A stretch of 60,819 bases of DNA from Rhodobacter sp. (GTDB lineage Bacteria; Pseudomonadota; Alphaproteobacteria; Rhodobacterales; Rhodobacteraceae): the NCBI GenBank assembly GCA_030065095.1, contig JASJDP010000036.1:1-60819 (forward strand). The letters are read 5' to 3'. Below are positions 38,106-47,875 of the stretch, piece by piece; the first letter of the stretch is position 1, and the number at the start of each line of letters is the position of its first letter. Both the position numbers and the translations under genes were made by a program. Under the pieces are notes generated by a model. That model was not told the origin of the DNA and ran no database searches. It saw nothing but the letters and a program-made list of their open reading frames with translations.

Positions 38106-40423
38106 GCGGCGGTGCTGCCGGCCAGATGCGCCAGCACCTGCTGGCGCGGCCCGTCGACCACAAGCCGGCCGGCCTGCAGGATCAGCGTGCGGTCGGTCAG
38201 CGCCAGGATCGGCAGGCGGTGGGTGGCGATCACGGTCGTGCGGCCATGCAGCCAGGTGTCCAGACGGCTGACCAGCGTGCTCTCCAGCGTCTGGTCCAGA
38301 GCCGCCGTCGGCTCGTCCAGCAGCACCACCGACGGGTTCTGCAGCCAGAGCCGCGCCCAGCCGATGGACTGGCGCTGCCCGACCGACAGGCCCGCACCGC
38401 CATCGAGCACCTCCATGTCCAGCCCCTTGGGATGCCCCTTCACAAACGTCCCGAGCCCCGCGAAGTCGAGGCTGGCCATCAGCCGGTCGTCATCGCGTTC
38501 CAGCATGGTGAGGTTGAGATTGTCGCGCAAGGTGCCGGCCAGAAGCCGCACTTCCTGGCTGAGATATCCGATGTTGCGGCGCAGGTCCCGCGGGTCGATC
38601 TGGCCCATATCGGTGCCGTCGACCAGAATGCGCCCGCCCTGCGGCGCGTAGAGGCCGGACAGCACCTTCAGAAGCGTCGACTTCCCCGATCCGTTCGCGC
38701 CCAGCACGCCCACACGCTGCCCCGGCGTGATCACGATGCCCGGCACGTCCAGCGTCTGCGGCCCGTCCTCGCCATAGCGGAACGCCACCTCGTTCAGCTC
38801 GAACCGGCCTTCCAGCCTTTCGCGGCGCAGATAGGACCGCTCGGCCTCTTTCTCCTGCGGCGCGAGCGCGATCGAGTCGAGCCCCTCCAGCGCCGTCTTG
38901 ACGTTGCCCCAGCGCGCCATGGTGCCTGCAAGGGTGGTAAGCGGCGCCAGCGTCCGGCTGGTCAGGATGCCTGTGGCGATGATCGTGCCGACGGTGAATT
39001 CACCGGCGAAGACCAGGAAGGTGCCCAAGACCACGGCGCAGATATAGGTGCCCTGCTGCACCGCCTGGCTCCAGTAGGTGAGCATCGACGACAGCTTGCG
39101 CTGTTCGGCGGTGGAATAGGACGACAGCTCGTTCAACTCCTGCCAGACCTGCATCATCCGTTCTTCGCCGCGCTGGGTCTTCAGCGTGTCGAGTTCGCTG
39201 ATCACCTCGTGCAGCAGCCGCCCGGCCTTGGCATTGGCTCCCTGCGTCTGGCGGGTGAGCTCGATCATGCGCTTCTGCAGGAAATAGGCGGGCAGCAGCA
39301 TCAGGATGCCGCCGGCGACGATGGCCCAGACGATCGGTCCGGCGATCGAGGCGATCAGCAGCAGGAACACGGCGATGAACGGAACGTCGGCCAAGGTCGC
39401 CAGTGTCGACGAGGTAAAGAACTCGCGCACCGAGCCGAATTCGCGCATCGCCGCAAAGAGCCCCGATGGCGGCAACGGCTTACGGTCGGACCGCATGCCG
39501 ATCAGCCGCTGCATCAGGTTCCTTTGCACCGACAGCTCGATCTGCCGCCCGGCGGCGTCGGTCAGGCGCGCACGCGCCAGTTTCAGCGCCGCCTCCAACC
39601 CGATGGCGATGGCGACGCCCAGGGTCAGCACCCACAGCGTCGCCTGGCTTTGATGCGGGATCACCCGATCATAGACCTGCAGGCTAAAGAGCGCGACGGC
39701 GACCGCAAGCATATTGGCCACCAGCGAGCCCACCATGACCTCGGCCACCTGGCGGCGGTACTTGGGAAACTCTCCCCAGAACCAGTGCGTATTATTCAGC
39801 TGCGGCACGTTGCGGGCCACGACCTGCTTCAAGGGCGTGCGCCCGGTCAGGATCGACCCGGAAAAGAACGGCGCGAATTCCTCGACCGGCACCTCGGCCT
39901 CGTTGCCGGGACAGGTCGTGTCGAAGATCGTCAGGACGGCGTCATCCTGGCTCATCACCAGCACGCACTGCCCGTTGGTCATCATCGTCAGCGCAGGCCA
40001 GGTTTCGGGCGCGATCTCGGCGCGGTGGGTGATCTTGTGCTTGATGCCGGTCGAATCCAGCGCCCGCGCCAGCGCCTTGATCGTCACGTCGCCCGGCGCG
40101 TTGGTCCACAGGAACTCGGCCACATCGCGCACCTGCACCTCGGTGCCGTTCAGCGCCGCGAAGGTCGCGATCAGCGTGGCGCGGTGCTGGATGCGCGCGG
40201 CGGCACCCTCGACGAGATCGCGGATGCCAAGCTCGTCCGCGGCAGCCTGCGGCGCGGGCGCCGGTGCCGGATCATTCGCTGGCGACGGCGCCAGATCGGC
40301 CGCCCTCTCCGCGCCGCGAACCACCTGCGGCTGCGCCAGCGTCAGCGTCACCGCCTTGGCCGGTTTCTTTGCGGGGGCGGCCCCGTCCAGCCGGACGACC
40401 TTGGGTGTCCTGCCTGCGCTCAT
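38102..40423 (-). CDS. Type I secretion ABC transporter with degenerate C39 domain
   Basis: 773 residues. N-terminal Ala/Pro-rich leader (1-60). A C39-like domain (about 75-200) has TLIATFAALNGTEVQVRDVA in place of the peptidase start and lacks the catalytic Cys, as in LapB-type exporters. The six-helix membrane domain follows (about 225-500), then the nucleotide-binding domain: Walker A GVLGANGSGKSTLL near 573, signature LSVGQRQS near 680, Walker B VVLLDEPTAALD and the switch His in VIATHRLP. It overlaps the tolC-like stop and the adaptor start by four bases each. The adhesin gene upstream is the likely substrate. Confidence 0.95.
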   Translation of the reverse strand: MSAGRTPKVVRLDGAAPAKKPAKAVTLTLAQPQVVRGAERAADLAPSPANDPAPAPAPQAAADELGIRDLVEGAAARIQHRATLIATFAALNGTEVQVRDVAEFLWTNAPGDVTIKALARALDSTGIKHKITHRAEIAPETWPALTMMTNGQCVLVMSQDDAVLTIFDTTCPGNEAEVPVEEFAPFFSGSILTGRTPLKQVVARNVPQLNNTHWFWGEFPKYRRQVAEVMVGSLVANMLAVAVALFSLQVYDRVIPHQSQATLWVLTLGVAIAIGLEAALKLARARLTDAAGRQIELSVQRNLMQRLIGMRSDRKPLPPSGLFAAMREFGSVREFFTSSTLATLADVPFIAVFLLLIASIAGPIVWAIVAGGILMLLPAYFLQKRMIELTRQTQGANAKAGRLLHEVISELDTLKTQRGEERMMQVWQELNELSSYSTAEQRKLSSMLTYWSQAVQQGTYICAVVLGTFLVFAGEFTVGTIIATGILTSRTLAPLTTLAGTMARWGNVKTALEGLDSIALAPQEKEAERSYLRRERLEGRFELNEVAFRYGEDGPQTLDVPGIVITPGQRVGVLGANGSGKSTLLKVLSGLYAPQGGRILVDGTDMGQIDPRDLRRNIGYLSQEVRLLAGTLRDNLNLTMLERDDDRLMASLDFAGLGTFVKGHPKGLDMEVLDGGAGLSVGQRQSIGWARLWLQNPSVVLLDEPTAALDQTLESTLVSRLDTWLHGRTTVIATHRLPILALTDRTLILQAGRLVVDGPRQQVLAHLAGSTAA

Positions 40424-41790
40424 ATCTTCGCCCCCTCGGCCAGAAGCCCCCGGTCGCGGGCCATCTCCAGCTGGATCAGGATCACCTGATATTTGGCGTC
40501 CACATGCGCCTGCTCGCGCTGGACAAGCTGTTCGTAGATCGACACCACATCCATGATCGACCGCTGCCCGGCGCGGAATTGGGCCTGGAACAGCCGAAAA
40601 GTCTCGCGGCTCTGGCGGGCCAGGTCCGCCGCCTCGGCCTCTTGCCGGCGGTTCGAGGCCAGGCGCTGTTCCTGCCGGCTCGTCGCGCGGCGGGCCTCTT
40701 CGTCGGCCTCTGCCACGCGCAGCGCGGCGGACTCTTCGGCCAGCTTGATCGCCTTCAGCGTCGCAGGCGTGCCAAAGCCTAACGGCTCGTCGGTATCCAG
40801 CGTGATCGCGCCGCTTGTCCCGCTCTCGGTCACCGTCGCCCCGGCGGTGACCCGCGGCAGCAGCCCGGCGCGATCCATCTTGGCCTGCGCGACGTCGCGC
40901 GCGCCCGTGGCCTCGGCCAAGAGCACGCTCAGATGCCGCGCGCCCGCGGGCGGTTTGCCCAGAACCAGCGGCGCAAACCCTCCGCCGAAACTCTCGCCGG
41001 TCATGGCCGTTAGCTCGGCACGTCCCGCGGCCGCCGCCTCTTCTGCGCTGGATCGCGCCCCTTCGATGTCGTTGATCTTGCCGGTAACCACGCGCAGATC
41101 GGCCTTGTCCGAGACGCCGCCGTCGACCCGGCCGCGCACGACACGCTCGAACTCGTACATGCGCGACAGCGCGCGCGTGTGCAGAGCCGCCTTTTCGTCG
41201 CCGCGCAGCGCCGTGATATGAAGCTTCAGAGCCGTCTCCACCCGTTCGTTCAGATCGACCGACAGACCCACCGCCGCCACCTCGACATCCGCCGCGGCAA
41301 AGGCGCGTTCGGCCTTGCGGCGGCCGTTGTCGAACAGGACCTGCTCGACAAGGATCGAGGCCACCAGATCGCCCAGATGGGTCAGGCTGACCCCCGGCGA
41401 CAGCGACGGCAGCCAGTTCTTCGATTTCGCCTCGGCGCGAAGCCTGGCCGCCTGAAGCTCGGCCTCGGCCGACCGGCGCGAGGATGTCAGCGCCGCCTGC
41501 GCCACCCGGTCATAGGGCGACCCCGGCTGCAGGAGCGTGTCCCGCGCCAGAAGCGTCGCGATGATCTCGGAGCGGCCCTCGCCCTCTGACTGGACGAAGT
41601 TGCCCTCGCGGCGGGACACCTCGGCCCCGCCTGCCTCTTCCGGCACTCCGGCGCCTAGCCCGGCAAGCGGACCGGGCAAGGACGCATCGCCGCATCCGGA
41701 AAGGCCAAGCACCGCTGCGACCAACGCCATACGGCAGCCGGCCATGGCGAGGCCGCTGGCCGGGGACCGGTATCGGACCTTTGGTTGCAT
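40420..41790 (-). CDS. TolC-family outer-membrane channel (lipoprotein)
   Basis: 456 residues from ATG 41790; a GTG two codons earlier is possible. The signal ends in a lipobox LSGC (residues 30-33), so the mature protein is probably acylated. Helical TolC-like halves: SRRSAEAELQAARLRAEAKSK then LVEQVLFDNGRRKAERAFAA, and later KAIKLAEESAALRVAEADEE; the C-terminal FRAGQRSIMDVVSIYEQLVQ is the family's characteristic motif. It sits between the adhesin and the ABC gene, overlapping the latter by four bases, and forms the exit duct of this secretion system. Confidence 0.92.
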   Translation of the reverse strand: MQPKVRYRSPASGLAMAGCRMALVAAVLGLSGCGDASLPGPLAGLGAGVPEEAGGAEVSRREGNFVQSEGEGRSEIIATLLARDTLLQPGSPYDRVAQAALTSSRRSAEAELQAARLRAEAKSKNWLPSLSPGVSLTHLGDLVASILVEQVLFDNGRRKAERAFAAADVEVAAVGLSVDLNERVETALKLHITALRGDEKAALHTRALSRMYEFERVVRGRVDGGVSDKADLRVVTGKINDIEGARSSAEEAAAAGRAELTAMTGESFGGGFAPLVLGKPPAGARHLSVLLAEATGARDVAQAKMDRAGLLPRVTAGATVTESGTSGAITLDTDEPLGFGTPATLKAIKLAEESAALRVAEADEEARRATSRQEQRLASNRRQEAEAADLARQSRETFRLFQAQFRAGQRSIMDVVSIYEQLVQREQAHVDAKYQVILIQLEMARDRGLLAEGAKI

Positions 41791-41810
41791 CGCCACGGGC
41801 GCCCGTCCGA

Positions 41811-44800
41811 TCAGATGATGACGTTGATGTCCTGTTCGATCACCAGCGTCGCCCCATCGCTGCCGATGGTATAGACGTTGTAGGTCTGGCCATCGATGTC
41901 GCGGGTCTGCCCGGTATCGACCGCACCGGCCACCGTCACCGTGTCGTCGTTGCCGCCATGGATCGTCAGCGTGTCCGAACTGTCCGACAGCGCCCGGATC
42001 TGCGCCTCGGTCAGGACGAGGTTGGTGTTCTCGCCATAATCGAGGTTCAGCCCCTGAACGTCGAAGCTGCCCAGCCCGGCGTGCCCCACCGTGGTCGCCG
42101 CCCCTGCCCCGTCTTCCAGCACCACCAGCGTGGCGGAACTGTTGCCGGCGTCGTCGGTGCGGCTGACGACCAGGTTGGTGCCGTCGGGCACCGCCGAGGT
42201 AAAGGTGAACTCGGTGCCGAGGACCGGGTGTTGCGACACGGTCGAATTCGGCGTGCCGATGGCGCCGCCGGGGTCCAGCGTATAGGCCGCATAGCTGCCT
42301 TCGGCGTCCTGGGTGCCGATCCGCCAGACATCGGATCCTGAAAAGGTCACCGAATCGACATTCGGGCTGTCGATTTCGGTGTCCACGGCGAAGCTTTCGC
42401 TCAACGTGGTCACATTGCCCGCCAGATCGGTCGCGGTGATGGTCGCGGTGGCCCCGTAGGTACCCTGAGGTATTTCGTCCGGCGCGAAACCGGCGGTCCA
42501 GTTGCCGGCCGCATCCACCGTCGCGGCGCGCGTCACGCCCAGCAGATCGACGGTCACCACCGATCCCGGCTCTGCCGTTCCGGTCAGCGTCAGGCCCGCC
42601 AGGCGCTCGGCGGCGTTGATCACATCGTCCGCCGTCTGGTCCGGGTCGACCGTGACCAGCGCCTCGGTATCGATCCGCACCGCGTCGCTCAGCGTGTCGG
42701 TGTTGCCCGCCGGATCGGTGGCGGTGACCGTCACGTCCGCATCGTAGGTGCCTTGCGGGATGCTGGCGGCGGCAAAGGTCACTGACCAGTTGCCCGCGCC
42801 GTCGACCGTCGCCGCCTGGCTGACGGCGCCGAGCTGCACCACCACGGTCGAGCCGGGCTCGACCGTGCCGGTCAGGGTCACGCCGTCGGCGCGTTCGGCC
42901 TCGTTGACGATGTCGTCGCCCTCGATCGGGCCGGGCGCCATGGTCAGGTTGTCGACCAAGGTATCGAGCTGCACGCTGTCGGTCGCCATGGCGCTGTTGC
43001 CCGCCGCGTCGGTGATCGACGCTGTGATCGGCAGCGTCTCGGTCCCGGTCGGAATCTCCGCCGCCGGAACGGTGACCGACCAGTTGCCACCCGCATCGGC
43101 CACGACGTCCTGCGTCGCGCTGCCCAGAGTGACGGTGACCGTCAGCCCCGGCGTCGCCGTGCCGTTGATCACCACGCCGTCGCTGCGTTCCGCCGCATTG
43201 ATGATGTCGTCGATCTCGATGGGCTGCGGCGAAATCGCGACCTCGCCCGCCGTCGTGTCCACCCGGAGCGATGCGCTGGCGCTGGCGGTATTGCCCGCCA
43301 TATCGGTCGAGACGACGGACACCGTGGTGTCGTATTCGCCCTGCGGGATCGCACCGCCTGCATAAAGCGCAGACCAGTTGCCGCCTGCATCGGCCGTCAC
43401 CGTGCGCGTCACGCCCGCGACGGTGACTTCGACGCTGGCGCCGGGCTCTGCCGTGCCGGTAAAGGTCACGCCGGCCTGCGCCTCGGCGGCATTGACGATA
43501 TCGTCGCCGCCCGCCTGCCCCGGCGCGATGCCGACGGCGGTCTGGGTGTCGACCTGAACCGATCCGCGCGCGGACGCCACGTTGCCCGCGGCGTCGGTCG
43601 AGGTGACGTCGACATCGGCGACATACTCGCCCGGCGCAATCTCGGCCGGTGAAAACAGCGCGCTCCAGGTGCCATCCGACGCAGCCGTGACCGTATGGGT
43701 CACGCCCTGCATGGTCACGGCCACCGTCGCGCCCGGCTCTGCCGTACCGGTCAACGCGACCCCCGCGGCCGCCTCGGCGCCGCTGATCACGTTGTCGCCG
43801 GCCTGCGCGGGGTCGAGCGTCACAGTGTTTTCGGTATCCACGCGAAGCGCCTGGCTGCTGGTTTCGGAATTGCCCGCCGCGTCGGTCGCCACGGCAGTCA
43901 CCGTGGTGTCGTAGGTACCGACGGGGATATCGCCGGGAGTGAAATCGGCGCTCCAGCCACCGTCGGCGCCGGCGGTAACCGTGTGGCTGACCGCACCCAG
44001 CGTGACCACTACCGACGATCCAGGCTCGGCCGTGCCGGTAAAGGTCACGCCACCGCTTTGCTCGGCGGCGTTGATTATATAGTCACCGCCAACCTCGGCA
44101 TTCAGAGTCAGCGACTGCTCGGTGTCGATATGCACGGTGTGGCTGCTGACGGAACTGTTGCCGGCCGCATCCGTCGTCGTGATCGTGACGGTGCTGTCAT
44201 AGGTGCCCGGCGCGATCTCGGACGCTGCGTAGTCGATCGACCATGCGCCGCCGGCATCCACGGTGGTCGTGCGGGTAACACCTTGGAATTCCACCTCAAT
44301 CACGGCTCCGGGCTCGCCCGTTCCGGTTAGCGTGACGCCGTCGGACGCCTCTGCGCCGCTGACCACGTCATCGCCTTCGACGGTGTCCAGATCGGCGACC
44401 GGCGCGACCGTGTCGACCACCAGCACATCGGTTGTGGTCGAGCTGTTTCCGCGGGCGTCGGTGGTGACGAGGGTGATGTCCGAGGTGTACTCGCCCTCGG
44501 CAACTTCGGAGGGGGCAAACGTCACCGACCACGCGCCGCTGTCGTCCACGGTGGTCGTGTGGGTCGTGCCGTCGATCGTGACGTCGACGGTCGCGCCGGG
44601 CTCGCCCGTGCCGGTGATCGTGGCGCCGTCGGGATACCCCTCGGCATTGACCAGATCGCCGGTCGACTGCGTTCCGCTCAGTACGGTCACAGTCGGCGCC
44701 GTCAGATCGATATCGACGGTGGGACCGTCCAGGTCAAACGTGTTGCCGTCGGGATCCACGACCGACACGACCGCGTCGTAGATGCCGTCGCCGGGCAGGT

Positions 44801-45503
44801 CGGAGGTATCGAACGTCGCGGCCCAAGTGCCGTCATCGGCGACAGTCACGGTCTGGGTCTGGCCGCCGATATCGACGACGACCTCGGACCCCGGCGCGCC
44901 GGTGCCGGACACCGTCGCGCTGTCGGCCACGGTTCCGCCGACCAGATGCGTTGCGTCAGGATCATCGACCGTCGGCTGGATGACCGACGAACCGCCGCCG
45001 CCGTCCCCATCGCCACCGCCGCCGGCCAGCACGGCGCCGCCCACCAGCGCGGCCCCGCCGGCCAGAAGGCCGCTAAGCTGACCCGCCAATGGCGCGACAA
45101 GCGGCGCGACGACCGGCTCCACCTCGGCCAGATCCAGAAACACCAACTGGTCGTAGGGGCTCCACTTTTCGCCAAGCGGCAGGTCTTGAACCTGGGCGAC
45201 CAGCGCGCCGTCGCCCTCGCCCAAAAGCTCGATCGCGACGATCTCGCCGTCCTGGCTCAGATACAGGCTCTTTTCGCCCGTGCTTTCGGTGTCGAAATAA
45301 CCGTGCAGCACCAGAACCTGCCCAGTGTTGAGCGTCACCACCAGATCGCCGCCCAGCCGCTGATAGCTGGCCACGTCGCCGGGGCTGAGATTCAGGGATA
45401 CTTCCTTGGTGTACGAAACGTATATCGTCGAGGGATCGCCCTCGGGGAAATTTCCACGCCGCGCACTGCCCGCACTATCGCGGACCACATAGCCTACACT
45501 CAT
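41811..45503 (-). CDS. BapA-like adhesin with nine Ig-like repeats, type I secreted
   Basis: 1230 residues. Residues about 28-75 (EVSLNLSPGDVASYQRLGGD and VLVLHGYFDTES) match the BapA-prefix domain. A hydrophobic Gly/Ala-rich stretch at about 130-170 ends in a poly-Gly/Asp linker (GGGGDGDGGGG) that could hold the N-terminus at the cell. Nine tandem Ig-like repeats of about 95-100 residues follow to about residue 1060, each with VTLTGTAEPG...V, GNWSVTF, PQGTYDATVTV and TDAAGNS...VDT. The C-terminal part has LDYGENTNLVLTEAQIRALS, a type I secretion-type tail. No TAAG-like LapG cleavage site was seen. Its operon contains a complete type I exporter. Confidence 0.93.
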   Translation of the reverse strand: MSVGYVVRDSAGSARRGNFPEGDPSTIYVSYTKEVSLNLSPGDVASYQRLGGDLVVTLNTGQVLVLHGYFDTESTGEKSLYLSQDGEIVAIELLGEGDGALVAQVQDLPLGEKWSPYDQLVFLDLAEVEPVVAPLVAPLAGQLSGLLAGGAALVGGAVLAGGGGDGDGGGGSSVIQPTVDDPDATHLVGGTVADSATVSGTGAPGSEVVVDIGGQTQTVTVADDGTWAATFDTSDLPGDGIYDAVVSVVDPDGNTFDLDGPTVDIDLTAPTVTVLSGTQSTGDLVNAEGYPDGATITGTGEPGATVDVTIDGTTHTTTVDDSGAWSVTFAPSEVAEGEYTSDITLVTTDARGNSSTTTDVLVVDTVAPVADLDTVEGDDVVSGAEASDGVTLTGTGEPGAVIEVEFQGVTRTTTVDAGGAWSIDYAASEIAPGTYDSTVTITTTDAAGNSSVSSHTVHIDTEQSLTLNAEVGGDYIINAAEQSGGVTFTGTAEPGSSVVVTLGAVSHTVTAGADGGWSADFTPGDIPVGTYDTTVTAVATDAAGNSETSSQALRVDTENTVTLDPAQAGDNVISGAEAAAGVALTGTAEPGATVAVTMQGVTHTVTAASDGTWSALFSPAEIAPGEYVADVDVTSTDAAGNVASARGSVQVDTQTAVGIAPGQAGGDDIVNAAEAQAGVTFTGTAEPGASVEVTVAGVTRTVTADAGGNWSALYAGGAIPQGEYDTTVSVVSTDMAGNTASASASLRVDTTAGEVAISPQPIEIDDIINAAERSDGVVINGTATPGLTVTVTLGSATQDVVADAGGNWSVTVPAAEIPTGTETLPITASITDAAGNSAMATDSVQLDTLVDNLTMAPGPIEGDDIVNEAERADGVTLTGTVEPGSTVVVQLGAVSQAATVDGAGNWSVTFAAASIPQGTYDADVTVTATDPAGNTDTLSDAVRIDTEALVTVDPDQTADDVINAAERLAGLTLTGTAEPGSVVTVDLLGVTRAATVDAAGNWTAGFAPDEIPQGTYGATATITATDLAGNVTTLSESFAVDTEIDSPNVDSVTFSGSDVWRIGTQDAEGSYAAYTLDPGGAIGTPNSTVSQHPVLGTEFTFTSAVPDGTNLVVSRTDDAGNSSATLVVLEDGAGAATTVGHAGLGSFDVQGLNLDYGENTNLVLTEAQIRALSDSSDTLTIHGGNDDTVTVAGAVDTGQTRDIDGQTYNVYTIGSDGATLVIEQDINVII

Positions 45504-45881
45504 GGGTCTACCGCTCGCCTTCTTGCCTCAATTCAACCGGCGGTGGATTTTTTGTTTTTTGAACCGCCAGACTTTTCGTTTCGTTGGGCCACGATATGTG
45601 CCCGATTGGGTCATATGATGCGTTATTTCATACCCTTATGTCCAGTGGTAGAAGATTCGTGGGGGAAAAATTCCCGAAGAGTCCCGCAATGCCGTGACAT
45701 TTATATCCTGCGGTCGCGGCCAGCCATTGCGCCGATCGGCTGGAGGGCACGCAACTTTTGCGCGGAACCTGCGCAATCGGTTCGATTCCGTGGAAATTGT
45801 TGTGCACGGCTTGGGGTTGAATACAGGATGTTGACGGTTTTCCTACGGATCGTGTAGCGTCCCGCCCAAGGGGATAGTCTG
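45504..45881. promoter_or_regulatory. Divergent regulatory region between adhesin and membrane-protein genes
   Basis: 378 bases, clearly AT-richer than the neighbours. It holds an imperfect stem GGCGGT...ACCGCC (45539-45568) around a T-rich loop, and TATTTCATACCCTTAT-like AT-rich words near 45630. It must carry both the adhesin-operon and the opposite promoters. No known operator was recognised. Confidence 0.5.
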
Positions 45882-46640
45882 TTGCCGGACACGCCGATTG
45901 GCGGCTTGCCGGCGCTGCTGGGTCAGATGCTGAAGCCACGGGATATCGAGCAATCTCAGAATGCGCAGGCCTCACCTGGCGCGACCGGGCTGAAGATCGC
46001 CCGGATCGTCGCATCCGAGCACATCCGCATCGCGCCTGCCGGTGACGCACGGGGGTCGGGGCCCGCCGCCGTGGCGGCGGTGGCCGGCGACACCGGGATC
46101 ACGCCACAGGCCGCAACCGACCCGCTGGGGCAGAACGGGCGCCGGCCGATTGTCGCGTTGTCGGCAATTGCGGCAGTTCTGGCCGCGGTCATCGTCGGGC
46201 TGCTGATGTTGCCGAAGGCGCACGCACCGGCCCCCGCAGCGACCTCTCTCGCGCCTTCGGCGCTTGCGGCGCCGCCGGAAACCGTGACTGCCCCGCCACC
46301 CCGGGCCGCGATCGTCACGGTCAAGACACAGCCCCAGGTCGCTGCGCCGGAACCGGAACGATCCCGCGCTGGCGCCGGATGGCAGGATGAGCTCATGGCC
46401 AAAGTCACCGCGGGCACGCTGGCGGCGCTGCGTGGTCCGGCCGCCGCCCTGGAGAACCGGGCCGAAGTCCTGGCCGCCGTCCGCGCCGCGGTCTCGCGCG
46501 GCCTGGACGCCGATGAGATCCGCCAAATGCTGGATGACGGCCACGCGGCGCAGACGCTGAAGATCCCCGCCGAATGGATCGGCGCCGACGGCGGCGTGAA
46601 CACCGCCGCCGTCCTGGCCGCGCTGGAGGCCGACGAATGA
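45882..46640 (+). CDS. Single-pass membrane protein, unknown, opposite the adhesin operon
   Basis: 252 residues from TTG 45882, supported by AAGGGGAT seven bases upstream; no suitable ATG precedes the first conserved-looking part. The N-terminal 85 residues are polar, then a transmembrane helix (VALSAIAAVLAAVIVGLLML, about residues 88-110). An Ala/Pro-rich spacer follows, then a helical C-terminal domain (about 165-250): LAAVRAAVSRGLDADEIRQM and ending EWIGADGGVNTAAVLAALE. This resembles small anti-activator or accessory membrane proteins, but no family can be named. The adjacent LysM-binding-protein genes follow on the same strand. Confidence 0.65.
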   Translation: MPDTPIGGLPALLGQMLKPRDIEQSQNAQASPGATGLKIARIVASEHIRIAPAGDARGSGPAAVAAVAGDTGITPQAATDPLGQNGRRPIVALSAIAAVLAAVIVGLLMLPKAHAPAPAATSLAPSALAAPPETVTAPPPRAAIVTVKTQPQVAAPEPERSRAGAGWQDELMAKVTAGTLAALRGPAAALENRAEVLAAVRAAVSRGLDADEIRQMLDDGHAAQTLKIPAEWIGADGGVNTAAVLAALEADE

Positions 46641-46785
46641 CGCCGCGCCGCCATGGGTTCAGGGCGCGCCGGCAAACCGACGCTGTCCGGTCCGACCCGC
46701 CGTGTTGCCCGCCGATCCCGCCGCACTCACACGCGACGGCACCGTCCGCGTTGCCGCTTCTTCCAGATCCGCCTTGGGGGACGTC

Positions 46786-47865
46786 ATGAAACACACAATC
46801 GCCGCCATCGCGGTCGGCCTGCTGGGGCTTGCGGCCAAGCCTGCCATGGCCGAGACCTGCGGCGGCTCCTATACCGTCCGGCCTGGCGACAGCCTGTCGA
46901 CCATCGCCGACCGGTATTACAGGAACGCCGGCATGTGGTCGGCGATTCACAGCGCGAACCTCGACACCATCGGGCCGAAACCCGATCAGATCGCGGCGGG
47001 CATGAAGCTGTCGCTCGCGTGCCTCGACGGGCTGCCGGTCGGTCTGGCCGGCGGTGTCGAGGTGACCAACGTTCAGCCGACCTCTGCAGGGATCGTCCGG
47101 ATCCAGCCCGCCGACGCCCCGGTCGCCAAACGGATCAATCTGCTGACCGGCGACGATTTCGCCCCCTTCACCGCCAAGAATGCCCATAACGGCGGACTGC
47201 TGACCGAGGTCGTGCAGTCGGCCATGACCGAGGCCGATCCCGAGACGGGCTTTGCCATCCACTGGGTCGACGACCGGGCCAGCCACCTCGACCCGCTTCT
47301 GTCGAACGCGCTGCTGGATCTGGGCTTTCCCTGGTATCAACCCGACTGCGCCACCGCGCCCGACAACTTCCGCTGCCGGAATTTCCATTTCTCGGATCCG
47401 ATGTTCGAGCTCTTGATCCTGCTCTTCCGCGACAAACAGCGGCCCTTCGCCTTCAACGCCGACAGCGATATCGAAGGCAAGACACTCTGCCGGCCGTCGG
47501 GCTATTTCACCTTCGATCTTGACCAGAACGGCCGCCGCTGGCTGTTGGACGACAAGATCGAGCTGAAACGGCCGCGCACGGTGAAGGACTGTTTCGACAT
47601 GGTGCTGGCGGGCGAGGCCGACGCCGTGGCGCTGAACGAGTTTACCGGGCGCGCCGCAATCGAGGAGCATGGGTTCGGCGACCGCATCGAAGCCGTGCCG
47701 CAGCCGCTGTCCGTCGCGAGCCTGCACGTCGTGGTACATAAATCCCACCCCGAAGCCGAAGAGATGCTGGCGATGATCAACGACGGCCTGCGCGGCATCC
47801 GCAAGAGCGGCGGCTACCAGGCGATCATCGAAGATCACATGGCCCGGATCTGGGCCGAATTCTAG
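46786..47865 (+). CDS. LysM domain fused to periplasmic solute-binding-like domain, copy A
   Basis: 359 residues from ATG 46786 (signal MKHTIAAIAVGLLGLAAKPAMA). Residues about 25-75 are one LysM peptidoglycan-binding unit (SYTVRPGDSLSTIADRYYRN then DQIAAGMKLSL). Residues about 110-355 look like a type 3 solute-binding domain: INLLTGDDFAPFTAKNAHNG, LLDLGFPWYQPDC, RNFHFSDPMFELLILLF and a C-terminal AMINDGLRGIRKSGGYQAII-like helix (here MLAMINDGLRGIRKSGG). Four Cys are conserved with copy B (PDC...FRC and TLCRPSGYF...DCFDM), suggesting disulfides. The next paralogue starts ten bases after its stop. Confidence 0.85.
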   Translation: MKHTIAAIAVGLLGLAAKPAMAETCGGSYTVRPGDSLSTIADRYYRNAGMWSAIHSANLDTIGPKPDQIAAGMKLSLACLDGLPVGLAGGVEVTNVQPTSAGIVRIQPADAPVAKRINLLTGDDFAPFTAKNAHNGGLLTEVVQSAMTEADPETGFAIHWVDDRASHLDPLLSNALLDLGFPWYQPDCATAPDNFRCRNFHFSDPMFELLILLFRDKQRPFAFNADSDIEGKTLCRPSGYFTFDLDQNGRRWLLDDKIELKRPRTVKDCFDMVLAGEADAVALNEFTGRAAIEEHGFGDRIEAVPQPLSVASLHVVVHKSHPEAEEMLAMINDGLRGIRKSGGYQAIIEDHMARIWAEF

Positions 47866-47875
47866 GAGGCCGGCC

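Noticed and set aside
45539-45568. GGCGGT...ACCGCC stem as terminator of the adhesin operon region
   Set aside because: The T-runs lie in the loop and not after the stem, and the location is at the divergent start side; kept only as possible regulatory stem.
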